Below, in pieces: positions 37,788 through 50,014 of a stretch of 64,000 nucleotides of DNA. This stretch comes from Rotaria sp. Silwood1 (lineage: Eukaryota > Rotifera > Eurotatoria > Philodinida > Philodinidae), in NCBI GenBank assembly GCA_905250075.1, contig CAJNOP010000871.1, forward strand, positions 1 through 64,000, given 5' to 3'. A program made the translations under genes and the position numbers. Within the stretch, counting starts at the first letter, position 1, and each line of letters begins with the position of its first letter. The notes under the pieces were generated by a model that was not told the DNA's origin, ran no database searches, and saw only the letters and a program-made list of their open reading frames with translations.

Positions 37788-38777
37788 ATGCTATTGAATA
37801 ACGGAAACGTTGTGGAAATAGCTCAGTCGATCTATACACAATGGTCAAAACTCTCTGAACTGCAGATGTGGACATTTTTCAAAGATAACTTTAAAAACAT
37901 AAGTTGGTTAAAAGTGTTGTGTGTTGTCCAGACCATCATGCTATTATTCATATTACGCACAATCAAAAGTCGTCCCCATTGTCATCATCAAACACCGAAT
38001 GTGAGAAAAATCCAAAGAGTTGATTTTGCTCATTGTATGACAGGTGCTCCTAATACACTCTATAAAGAGGAAGTATATACTGCTTACAAACGAGAAGTAC
38101 TAGACATATTAGTTGGCGATCTATTTGTTGTCCTTGAACTTCAAAAGAACACTGAAGATAGCCATCGAAGCATGACTAAATACAATCCACAAGATAAATA
38201 CAGTGTTGCGTTCGACTATCTTTCTCCATACAAAATTGAATGGATTCCTTCTGAAGATCATCTTGGTGCTATCGATGACCGGCTTGGTTACTCAAAGTGG
38301 AAGCGTTGCTTGGATCATATCGAAAAGGCAGAAAAAAACAATGACATGAAGTACAAATTTATTGTTCGAACTCGGCCTGATCTATACTTTGCTAAACCAT
38401 TACCTTCACCAGAAAAACTGCCGAATGATCGCATTCTAATTAATCCATACTATGAATGTTTATATGACATCCCATCGGGTTATAATGAATCGTGGACCAA
38501 AAACTTGACTCTATGTAGTCTGCATGACCGTGGACTTTCACACCTATTTGCAATCGTTCCACGAGATTTAGCAGATCGTTACATGCGTGTCGGCTATACC
38601 GCTAATCTTCCTCTTCAGGTTTGTGGCGGACGAGCTATGGATCCCGAATGTCTGATCAAAGCAATGCTGATCAAAGCGAATGTCACATTTGAAATGTGGC
38701 CATTCATTGTCAAAATCCTGCATTCATCAAAATCTTGCCAAAATCCATCATGGAATCAGTTTGATAGCTGGTGTTAA
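37788..38777 (+). CDS. Intronless type II membrane glycosyltransferase-like protein
   Basis: A single open frame of 329 residues with Met at 37788. A short cytosolic N-terminus is followed by one membrane helix at about 41-57 (LKVLCVVQTIMLLFILR). The rest would be a lumenal domain with spaced Cys and the motif VRTRPDLYF at about 193-201, followed by PLPSPEKLPND. A later FAIVPRDLADRYM segment is also present. An R-x-RPD-x-YF motif after a type II anchor recalls uncharacterised glycosyltransferase-like proteins of the Golgi; the exact family is not named here. Third codon positions use more C and G than the intron-rich neighbours. A CTTTCAG sits nine bases upstream of the ATG and could be a 5' UTR or trans-splice acceptor. 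Repeat arrays at 35.9 and 38.9-39.4 kb flank the gene. Horizontal origin is possible but not shown. Confidence 0.75.
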   Translation: MLLNNGNVVEIAQSIYTQWSKLSELQMWTFFKDNFKNISWLKVLCVVQTIMLLFILRTIKSRPHCHHQTPNVRKIQRVDFAHCMTGAPNTLYKEEVYTAYKREVLDILVGDLFVVLELQKNTEDSHRSMTKYNPQDKYSVAFDYLSPYKIEWIPSEDHLGAIDDRLGYSKWKRCLDHIEKAEKNNDMKYKFIVRTRPDLYFAKPLPSPEKLPNDRILINPYYECLYDIPSGYNESWTKNLTLCSLHDRGLSHLFAIVPRDLADRYMRVGYTANLPLQVCGGRAMDPECLIKAMLIKANVTFEMWPFIVKILHSSKSCQNPSWNQFDSWC

Positions 38778-38939
38778 TGCTAATTCTCTCAATGAAAAGA
38801 AAAATCATACAAAATAAGATGTGGTCGTGCTTATATATGTTTTCATTCAACTGTCCACATATATTCTTCAACAGCAGACTAACTATTTACGGTGCCTTTT
38901 GTGCGATGTACTTCCAGCCAATCAGATGTTTTTAAGCTA

Positions 38940-39245
38940 GCAAATATCCGATCATATGTGAAGTGTGAATATGGATATAAGTGCAGATGTAGTTGTTGGT
39001 ATGTTTGTACGTGTGGTATGAGTTTGAGTGTGGAAGTGGGCGTCACTCGCAGGATGTCCTGTGTATGTGAGTGTAGTTTATGTGTAGGATGTGCATGTCG
39101 ATGTGACCGTTGGTATGCGTGTCGGTATTAGTGTGGGTGTGTGAGCATAAATGCTATTGGTTGAATAGGTAAAAAGAGGTATTATACGGCACATACAGTG
39201 ATATCCTGATGAAGACCGATATAGACACTGACATTCACCTCCAAC
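38940..39245. repeat. Long degenerate telomere-like hexamer array
   Basis: About 200 bases (38940-39145) of TG-rich, roughly six-base-periodic sequence (GTGTGG, ATGTGA, GTGTAG and similar). A short CA-rich stretch at 39225-39245 follows. It opens a frame with many Cys, Val and Arg that should not be read as protein. It is the longest and most decayed array in the window. Confidence 0.6.
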
Positions 39246-39343
39246 CTCTTACATACATTTGATATTAATATCGATTGAGCTTGTAAAGTAGTATATTGTA
39301 CAGTAAGAACCGAATATTCAGTCGATGTTCAAATGAGTTGCAA

Positions 39344-39402
39344 GGGTGTGGATGGATGTGTCGATCTTCTCTTCGGCTACTCTCATACCCGCACTCACAC
39401 CC
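39344..39402. repeat. Telomere-like palindrome
   Basis: The left arm is GGGTGTGGATGGATGTG and the right arm is ACCCGCACTCACACCC, with a loop of about 25 bases. The immediate flanks are CAA on the left and TTA on the right. Confidence 0.8.
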
Positions 39403-39405
39403 TTA

Positions 39406-40249
39406 ATAATCGTTGATGTTCTTCTTCTAGTTGTAAATATATATATATATATTTAATTATAAAACGGAGTGTATTCCTAAACATGATAGAATAGAAAAGA
39501 TCACAATTATACATTCTTCTTCAGTGAAACACGTTCAGCTTTGGATGGATATTTGTCCTCGTGTGCGATGTTTCGAGCAATGTTTACTGCTGATAAGTAT
39601 CGATGACAGTAACATACTCCGTTTTTTGGTGATTTCGATGGCAACATAAGGTATGCTGAGAAATTCCCCAACAACGCTTAATCATACAAGACTGTTCAAT
39701 CATCATTTGATGCGACGTGTGAGTGGTGCACTGTATGCATGGTGGTAATATTAATGCCCATGTAATACTTAAGCGACAAATATGCACATATACGTTCGGT
39801 GCATGAATGTGATGAAAAGAAGGGCATCATGGTTTGATCCAGTTAACAATAGCCTGATTTAATTGATTAAATCATGTTTCATTTTTGTTTTTGCTTTTCT
39901 AGAAGCTGTTAGTCGTAGTTGTTCATAACACGTTCGATTGTATTTATCCAAAAGTTCGTTTCAATGTATATATTCCACAAAATACAAATATCAAAACCAT
40001 TGCGACAATTGTTTCAGAAGTGTTTCGAAAACTGCGTAGACCCTTGGGGAAGGGGAAGGAAGGAAAAAAGTTGAGAATATCGTAGGCAATAAAACGGCTT
40101 TATTACCACATCTCCTTTATCTATAAGCAAATAGTCGAATCATTACAACTACTGACAATGTATGACGAGGTTTTTTCGATTATTGTCAAGTAACGATGAC
40201 AACTGATAACATTACCTCACGCTGACTTGTATTCATTTTCACAAACACA
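39406..40249. other. Intergenic upstream of racemase gene
   Basis: A short TA microsatellite lies near 39440 and a GGGAAGGGGAAGGAAGG purine run near 40036. No reading frame is supported. Confidence 0.5.
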
Positions 40250-41278
40250 ATGGATAATAAAGTGAAGCAACGTATATGTGGAATTCTCGGTGGTTTGTCT
40301 TATGTCTCAACAACTGATGTAAGTGATTAACTAAAAGCATATACTTTTTTTTGTCAAATACTCATATTTTCATACAGTATTACAATCAAATGAATGAACT
40401 CGTTGGCAAATCTTTACCTGGCCATGGTAGTTGTATTCATATTGTTTCAGTTGATATTTTTCCTTATGTCGAATTACTTAATAAAAATCAATCAACTGAA
40501 GTTGTTGATAATCTTCTCGATGCTGTTCATCAATTAGTTAAAAGTGGCATCGATTTTTTAATTATTGCTTCTAATACAGGTAAAATATTATTAGTATGTT
40601 TTGCCTATCTATTAACCTTCATTTTAGGTCATATCGCTGCACCTCGAATAACTGAATACTATCCGAATCTTGTTTTTATTCATATAAGTGATGCTGTCGC
40701 ATTTGCTATTAAAGAAAAAAAATTAAAAAAAGTTTGTTTACAAAACTTTAATACATATTTTGATTTATTCATTTATTTACAGGTCGGCTTTCTGGGAACG
40801 AAATTTGCAATGAAATTAGACAGTTGTGTAGTTAAACGATTTTTAGAACATGACTTAGATATTGTATTGCCTCGTAATGATGATATAGATCGTCTTCATC
40901 AAATTATTATTGTTGAATTAAATAATAATATATTTACTACTGAATCAAAACAATTTTATATATCGGTTATGCAACGTTTATATGATGAACAACAAGTTGA
41001 AGGCATTATACTTGGTTGTACAGGTACGATAATCACCAAAGAAAAGCAATGAAATAAGTTTTAGGAATTTTTGATTTAGAAATTCCTCAACTTGTTCAAC
41101 AACATGAAGTTCCTCATTTACCATTATTTGATTCAACACAATTACATGTAAACTATATGATTTTAAAATTTATATTCTTTGTTTTTCTTTTATTTAGGTA
41201 CAACTAGCAGTCGATTATCAACTAGGTCGATGTGATATTGAACGATTTTTACCAGTAGTAACCACAAAAAAAGATTGA
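40250..41278 (+). CDS. Aspartate/glutamate racemase family protein with altered catalytic site
   Basis: Six exons (40250-40318, 40378-40579, 40628-40731, 40783-41023, 41065-41147, 41198-41278) give 259 residues. Introns are 41-59 nt. The N-terminal GILGGLSYVST loop is typical of cytosolic Asp/Glu racemases. The first catalytic motif, normally CNT, reads ASNTGH here, so Ser replaces Cys. The second motif GCTG keeps its Cys. VGFLGTKFAM and PLFDSTQLH are further family landmarks. Two-Cys racemases use one Cys per face of the substrate. A bacterial relative with Thr at the first position is reported, from memory, to be one-directional. This protein may therefore be an isomerase with biased direction, or have another role. 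Domain length is as usual for the family. Eukaryotic members are patchy, but the six introns show long residence in this genome. Confidence 0.88.
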
Positions 41279-43227
41279 TTCATTGTTTCCTATTAAAATA
41301 CAATCATTTTATTATATTCTTCTCTGTCTACTATTGGCATTGACTTTTCTTTTGATTTTATACAAGAAATAGGAAATCACTTTGTTTCTTTTTTTAATAT
41401 TTTATAATGCATGACATTTATCATCTATAAAGTCTAAAGCAATCATATTTATTTTACATATATCAAATAAATAATCTTCATATTTATTATTATTATGATC
41501 CTATGTTCCAAAAGGTATACTCACAGAATCTGTTATATCTATCACTGACATGTACTCATTGATTACGAGTATATTTTCTCTCAGCGAAAGTTTCTACATT
41601 GATGCGAATGGACAATAAAAAGAAACCGATTCACTTCCAATCATTCGATTCCAATTACCTGAGCATTATATGCTCAAGGAGAAGAAAAATAAACCTTCAA
41701 GATAAAAAGCAAGTCGTTTTTTTCACTATTGGCTCATGACCAACAACATACAAAGAAACGAATTTCAATGGTGGCAACACCAATTTTGACATTTATCGAA
41801 GAACGAAAAGACATACTTTGCTGATCGAACACTCTCGCTCTTGTTTGCCCTATAAAAAAAACGCACAACATCATTATTTATTCTGTTCATACAGTTTTTG
41901 ACTGACACTTAAAGCATTCGTAAGACAGTATATAGATTGATATCTAAGATTGGTGATTATTTTTTTGAAGATGATGAAAGCTAAATTTTCAGATTTAATT
42001 GTGTTTTGTCTGATACATAGTTGGAACTGGACTGGACTGGAGAGGACTGGAGAAAACCGGAAAAGAAGCTACACTGAGCGTTTGCCAATTCATCATTACA
42101 AAATTGTTGTTAGCACTCAAATACTTTCTCTGCTGAAAACGATGTTTTTATGACATTTTCAAGTCAGAAGAATGTGTTTGCGAAGCACTCAATGGATATC
42201 TGGCATTCGAGTTGACTATAAAAAATTGATTGTTTTCTCTATATCATTCAATTAAACCTAGATCATATTAATTTATTTTCTTGTTCTACTTAGGCAACTA
42301 CCTGAGTCAAGAAAAATAAATATTTACATTTTTGTGTTAGATTTGTTATAAACTTGCTTTTCTTTTCTTTTTTGCAGTTAAGATAAAAAAGAAACAGATT
42401 TGATCTGAATAACTAATTTATGTCGATGTCGGACTCGAGAAGTCGACGCCTCTTCAGTTCGGATTAGGAGCGGTGGTTTCCTGTTACTTTTTTTTTAAAT
42501 TTAAATCTCTTAAAATTTATCTTTGACGGACAGAAAAAACTGTCTGGTTCCAACTCTGCTCTGTCCAATCAAACATTGTATACACTCATTTACTACTATA
42601 AAGTTGATGTGGTTTCACATTTACTGATTGAATAACGATTCATCAACGTTATTTGCTATTAGCAATCTGGAGATGAGTTCGAATGTCCATGTGAATAATG
42701 CTCTTCGAAATAGACTATATGTTGAACAAATAATGTTCATCGTTGTGAGAATAATCAAAAGAATTTTTTTTTTTGAATTTTCTAAACTTTGAACATTCTA
42801 CAAAAGATAAATGAAAATTCGATGGCTCTTCGATACTTCTCTTCAAAATATTAGCCTAAGTTATGATTGATAAAAATTTAGGCAAACTATTGAAATCAGG
42901 AGTAATTCAAATATCTTTTTCTAGAAACCTCGAGTCGTATTGTAGACAAATCCATCATTCTTCATTCCAAATTCTATAGATATATGACTGAACATAACAA
43001 TATTTGTATAATCAAAGCAGTCGTACATGTAATTGAATAATGTAATCTTAGTTGTATTGAAGAAAGCACTAGACAGTAGTCAAAATAATTAATTGATATT
43101 TATAAAAATCATGTAAATTTTTTCCAGAAAATATACTCATGATAATACAATCATTTCATACTTATTAATTGTACTGATCTATAAATATCTATAAACTTTA
43201 TTGGAAAAAAAAAATAACAAGTTTCAT
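41279..43227. other. Intergenic, no gene seen
   Basis: About 1.9 kb between the racemase and FDX2 genes. A short GGACT repeat lies near 42022-42053. No exon is supported. Confidence 0.5.
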
Positions 43228-44717
<1,490 letters not shown>

Positions 44718-46274
44718 CTGTGAAAGAATAAATTAGAATATATCTTTATTTAATAAATTACATAGCATGATTGAAAAACACCGGAAAGATATAATTAACA
44801 TATTTTTTAGATTTTTTGTTTACAAAAAAATTTTGTAGTGTAAAAGATGAAAAAGGCGTCTGTCCGACGATCGGATTGACCCTATCGTAGTTCTAAATTG
44901 TTCTCTTTACTATTAATATGTAAAAAGAAAGCAAGATTACAGAAAAGAAATTGACATTTTCTATTCTAAATTATTTCTAACATAAACCTATAATTAGACG
45001 TCTATCTAACTCAGACTTTTATAATAATGAGAATTTCATTTGAAAATTCTTTGACAATTTTTTCAACTCTAAAGAAAATTAAGCTCCATTTTCTAGTCAA
45101 GTTCAATAATATTCAAGTTATAGTATGACATATATTATTAAACATATATGAGTCAACCATTTGTTAGCGATGTAACTTTGGAAAAGAAAAATACGTGTAT
45201 CTCAAGATTATGAATTTCTGTAGAACTAATTCTTGTATGTTAAATTACTCTAAATACTCTGAAATAATCAGTGCTAGAAGCCTTTGTTCAGAAAAGTTAT
45301 CAATTCAAACTTAGTGCTGGTGATGTGATGAGAAAATGAACATCGACTTTCACTTCATATATTTGAGTTTAACAAACTCCGAATCAAGGCGTTAGTTCAA
45401 CATTGTTATATATGTCTATGTTAAAAGAATTTATTTAGAAAATAATCCTCATAAACAATCAAAAGTCAAATGAAAGATAGATATGTCCCTTTTTGCCTGA
45501 AATAATTCATAATTCTATATCGTTTTTGTAAAAGTATTAATGTGATTTACTGTTCAATTCATTACTTTCATATATGCAATATACTATTTCTCGACACAGA
45601 AAAAAGAAACATATATCAGTTTGTATTATGAAAATTTTTAGACTCGAATACATTTATTTTTGAAATTAATATTGCTCAATTAGAAAAATTTCTTCTAGTT
45701 TCTTTTCAATTTATTAAAATTTAGATAAGAAAATATTCAAAAAGAAAAATTGCAGTTTTCTATTTATCTCTTTGATAATTCATTTCTTAAAGAGTTTAGT
45801 CTTTAATTTTAAATTTTCTTTTCGATGTTTTTCTTTTCATCAAAACTCACCCTAGAATTCATATTCTACCTGTTATTAAGGGATTTTTATATAATCGATT
45901 TGTTGTACGTAGAGAAGAAAGTATAGTACGACATATTATATTCATTTGTTTTTTTTACTAATATCTTGAAACAAAAGAAAAGAAGAAGTTTATCTATTTA
46001 AGTTCTATGTTTTGTTTTTTTTTTTTTTTTTCTCTTCGGAAGTTAACTTGAAAACAATCATTTTACAAAATCTACATAAGAAAATGTTGTCCAAATGCAA
46101 CATTTTGTTAATATAAGTAATAGGAAGCAGAAAAAAAAACAAAGAAAAGAAAAATTCACAGCATTATCCAATTTCAAAGTTACACGTTCTTCGAAAAAAA
46201 TGGCACGTGAAAGATTGAAGAAAAAAAAAACCGAATGTTTTGTTTTTTTATTGTTTTAATATTTAATTTAATTA
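44718..46274. other. FDX2 upstream region or first intron
   Basis: AT-rich, with long T and A runs. It must contain the FDX2 first exon and promoter unless these lie elsewhere. A short MNSR reading with a good donor at about 45851-45865 is a weak candidate that was not adopted. No other gene is seen. Confidence 0.35.
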
Positions 46275-48268
46275 TTAAACAGGTTGTTGTTTAATATCAA
46301 CTGTAGTTGTTTGATCCGATGATTGATTATTATTATCATTTTGTTGTATGGATTTTGTTGTTGTAGTTGTTGCATTATTATTAGTTTTATGTGAAGCATT
46401 TAATATTTGTTGTAATTGTGCTGCTGTTATGGTAATCTTGAAACAAAAAATAAAGAAAATATTTTCTGTAAATTTTTATCATATTAGAATAAAATTTTAC
46501 ATGTGCTGATGTCGTAGGACGTTGTTGTGGTTGCATGACATTTGGTGTTGTTGACACATGTACATTTTTTGCCGATGCTGTTGTTTGTTGTTGTTGCTGC
46601 TGCTGCATAGTCTGAAGAGAGAAAGGAAGAGTGTAAAATAAAATTAGACGAAAAATAGTTATTTTTATACTTCAGATACTTGAGGTGCAGCTATTTGAAT
46701 ATATTGAGTTGGTGCTTGAATCTGATTTGGCTGGGATAAAACTGCGTATTGTTGGCCAGAATTCTACCAATGTAATAAAATATTGTAAACTGTAAGCTCT
46801 AATCCTAATTGTATTAGAAATAATCTCTAAAATAACTGAGATATTATTTGCTTATTACGATAACTTCGGTAATAGTAAAATGAGAAATAAAAATTTATTG
46901 AGTATATATGTCTGTTGAATATGTTTTTCTAACGAGAAAACCGTTCCAAATGTGAATCGCTGATCGAGCTCATATTTTGCCATAACAATTCGCCCTCTAC
47001 GCTGTCCTTCCGAAGGTACGACCGTTTTACTGGTTTTTTCGACCTCTGGCAATGGTATTTATAAGAAAGTCCAACAATGAAATTTTGTTCATAAACAAGT
47101 TCCATGATCACTAGAATGTCTTAGAAGTTTCAGCTAAAATTAACGTTTCTTTCTCGAGATATTGAGTTTTCAAGAAGCTCGATTTTTTTACCTTTGCCTT
47201 TGAAATATAATCGTTCCTTGAGAAAGAAACATTCATTTTAGCTGAAACTTTTAGAACATTCTAGTGACCATGAGATCTGTTGATGAACAAAATCTCAGGT
47301 CAAATCCTTTCAGGCTTCTGCTAGTCTCATCGAGTTTTACTTATGGACAAAATATAAGTTCAATCAACAATTAACACTTGGGAAGGGTAGCTCGTAAGAG
47401 AAAGTCGCACAAATCCACTCATAATGCATCGTAGAATCTCATAGAAGGCACCTACCTTTATTCAGGACTGTATGTACTACATATATCTTATCAATTATTC
47501 GATATGAGAATATACTTACACCAATGGCCACAAGTGGCGATTGTATTGTTGGAGATAATTGTATCACTTGTCCGTCTAATGACAAAAAATATAAACTAAG
47601 ACAAATACAAAAATTAAATTCTTACTTGGTAATTGAATAGCACTAGGTTGGTTTGCCTGTGGAAGTGTAACAATATATTGTACTTCACCCATATTATTAT
47701 CCTAAATCAAATTTAATGATATTCATTATGTTTTTTATATAATATATAAATTTACATGTTTTTTATGAGGTTTTGATTCTTCTCGTGGTACAATATCAAT
47801 TAAAAAATCAAATTGTTCATATTTTGTAATTGCCATAGCAACATCATTTCTCTATTATTAAAATAATAATAATAATTTTTAAAAGAATATATCTTTCTAT
47901 TTAAACCTGTAATGTTCGTCGTTTACTTTCTTCTGTATGAAGCCATGCACGTAATGTTAATTCATGAATAAATATTTCAGCAGCTTTAGCAAATAGTATT
48001 GGTACTTCAGCACTTATCATTTTAACATCATCATCTAATTTCATTATTTTTTTAATACGTGCTAATGGTAATTCACTTGCTCGAAAATCCATCTTAGAAA
48101 CAAACAAAAGAATTTCATTATCTCTATTTTATTTCAATTAATATAAACACATACAATATTTATCGATTCAACTTCAGCACGTATTTCTGACCAAAAACGT
48201 TCAAGCATTTCAGTTCCTTCTGTTGGTTGTAATGCTTCACTTTTTTCATTAGTGGATGTTTGTGTCAT
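46275..48268 (-). CDS. NFYC: NF-YC, long copy with Gln-rich tail
   Basis: Eight exons on the minus strand (48268-48155, 48092-47907, 47851-47756, 47701-47626, 47575-47520, 46763-46671, 46611-46501, 46436-46275) give 297 residues. The histone fold spans about residues 40-125, with [33 protein letters not shown] and a [13 protein letters not shown] stretch ([19 protein letters not shown]). The second half is rich in Gln, Thr and Ala, including a run of seven Gln, as expected of the NF-YC activation region. NF-YC pairs with NF-YB, and with NF-YA the trimer binds CCAAT boxes in promoters. A tandem paralogue lies immediately upstream. The 756-nt intron 5 contains an inverted-repeat insertion. The third exon carries an intron absent from the paralogue. 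Confidence 0.93.
47080..47300. repeat. Inverted repeat (hairpin element) in NF-YC intron 5
   Basis: The left arm at about 47080-47155 includes TTTTGTTCATAAACAAG, CACTAGAATG and TTTCAGCTAAAAT. The right arm at about 47217-47300 holds the reverse complements in order, with about 60 bases of loop. The arms are imperfect (roughly one mismatch in eight). This is probably a small non-autonomous transposon; no clear target duplication was seen. Confidence 0.65.
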
Positions 48269-48504
48269 ATTTAATCTTATCTAGAATACATTGAGAGAAA
48301 TATAGCATGAACAATAAACACTAACAAATACTCATCAAGCATATTATACAATGAACAAAAAAAAAAATATATATATAGAGAGAGAGAGAGAGAAAAAAAG
48401 ATATATAGATGATTTTTGTTTACATAAAATATTCATACAAAAAAAAAAAGAATAAGATATCTGAACATTGCACAAAACAAATGAAATAGGTATATCTCAT
48501 TTAT

Positions 48505-49766
48505 TTAAGGTCCAATTGTATATTGTTGTTGTGTACCTTGTGGACTCTAAAAAAATAATATTAATTATTTATATTTACAAAAAGTTAATTTTGTAACTTA
48601 CTGCCATTGTAACAATATTTGATGATAAATTTTGAGGTAATTGAATAATTTGACCATCTGAAAAATAAAAATGCATAATATTATTATTGAGTAAAAAAAA
48701 ATAATTTTACTTGGTAATTGAATTGTATTGCCCATGCCAGTTGATGTTGGTAATGTAACAATATATTGTACTTCACTAACACTTTCTTTTTTCTTATGTG
48801 TTTTAGTTGCTTCTTCACGTGGAACAATATCAATAAGAAAATCGAATAATTCATTTTTTGATATAGCTGCAGCAACATCATTTCTCTATAAGATGTGAAA
48901 AAAAAAATTCTTTTTCTTTTATTTAAAATTTTCGTTGTTTGTGTTTAACCTGTAATGTACGACGTCGACTTTCTTCTGTTTGTAACCATGAATGAATTGT
49001 TAATTCTTGAATAAATAATTCAGCTGCTTTAGCAAATAATATTGGTACTTCAGCACTAATCATTTTAACATCATCATCTAATTTCATTATTTTTTTAATA
49101 CGTGCTAATGGCAAATCAGTTGTACGAAATTCAACCTAAAAAAAAAAAAAAAATTTTTAATCATATTACATTTCTAAAGGATCAAATGAAAGACTGATGA
49201 AGAAAGAGTTGTCACAAGAAAACAATCTTCTTATGATTATCAACAACAGGTATATCGTGTTTCATATTTTAATCTCGCAGCAATAATAGAAAACAGGGAT
49301 GAAACCGGTAAACCGACCTTTCTAACCTTTTCAGACTATTATCAGTAGTAGTTGTCAAAAATTTAGACTGATTCCATCTCTAATAGTGATATGAATGGGC
49401 ATGGCTCGTTTTATTAGTCTAAAATTAAGAAATGCCTAAGGATGAGTCTCGATTCTATGCTAATTTGATGAACTGATCATGCGATAGCATAATGTTTTAC
49501 TAGGGTTCTTTTTTCGAAAATTATGAGATCTAGCATAGTTCGAATTTTGTCGGAAACTATCATATAAACATATTTTTAATAATTGTTTGATTTTCTTCTA
49601 ACAGACACTATCAATTTTTTTTTTCTTCTACAGAAGAAACTATTTTGAAGTAACTTACAATATTAATATCATCTATTTCATTTTTAACTTCAGCCCAATA
49701 TTTATCGAGCATTTCTTTACCAGCTGTTGGTTCAATATTTTCAGCTTCAGCTTTTGATGAGTTCAT
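48505..49766 (-). CDS. NFYC: NF-YC, short copy lacking the Gln-rich tail
   Basis: Five exons on the minus strand (49766-49659, 49135-48950, 48885-48711, 48657-48602, 48546-48505) give 188 residues. The histone fold is almost identical to that of the downstream copy ([33 protein letters not shown]), with changes such as [11 protein letters not shown]. After a QLP-rich stretch it ends abruptly at [13 protein letters not shown], so it has dimerisation and DNA-contact surfaces but no long activation region. All splice sites are GT-AG and no stops interrupt it, so it appears functional. It could act as a competitor of, or specialised partner beside, the long form. The gene lies 236 bases upstream of the long copy, in the same direction. 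Confidence 0.92.
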
Positions 49767-50014
49767 ATTTATTTTCAATAATTAAATCTAGAATAAACGA
49801 GCCAAGAACGAAAAAAAAAAACAATACGAATTATTTTTTTTTTCTACAACTATTTCATATAAATAATTTTTTCTTGTTTTATCTGAATTAATTAACATAT
49901 ACACACACACATAAACAATAGAATTTTAACGATTGCACATTACTCCCATTTTTTTTTTTGTTAATGGAACAACTTTGATTTTCATATTTTATAGACTGTT
50001 CTTATTTACATAAA

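Noticed and set aside
38892..39131. Cys/Val/Arg-rich frame of 79 codons
   Set aside because: Produced by the degenerate TG-rich hexamer array; no domain or splice support.
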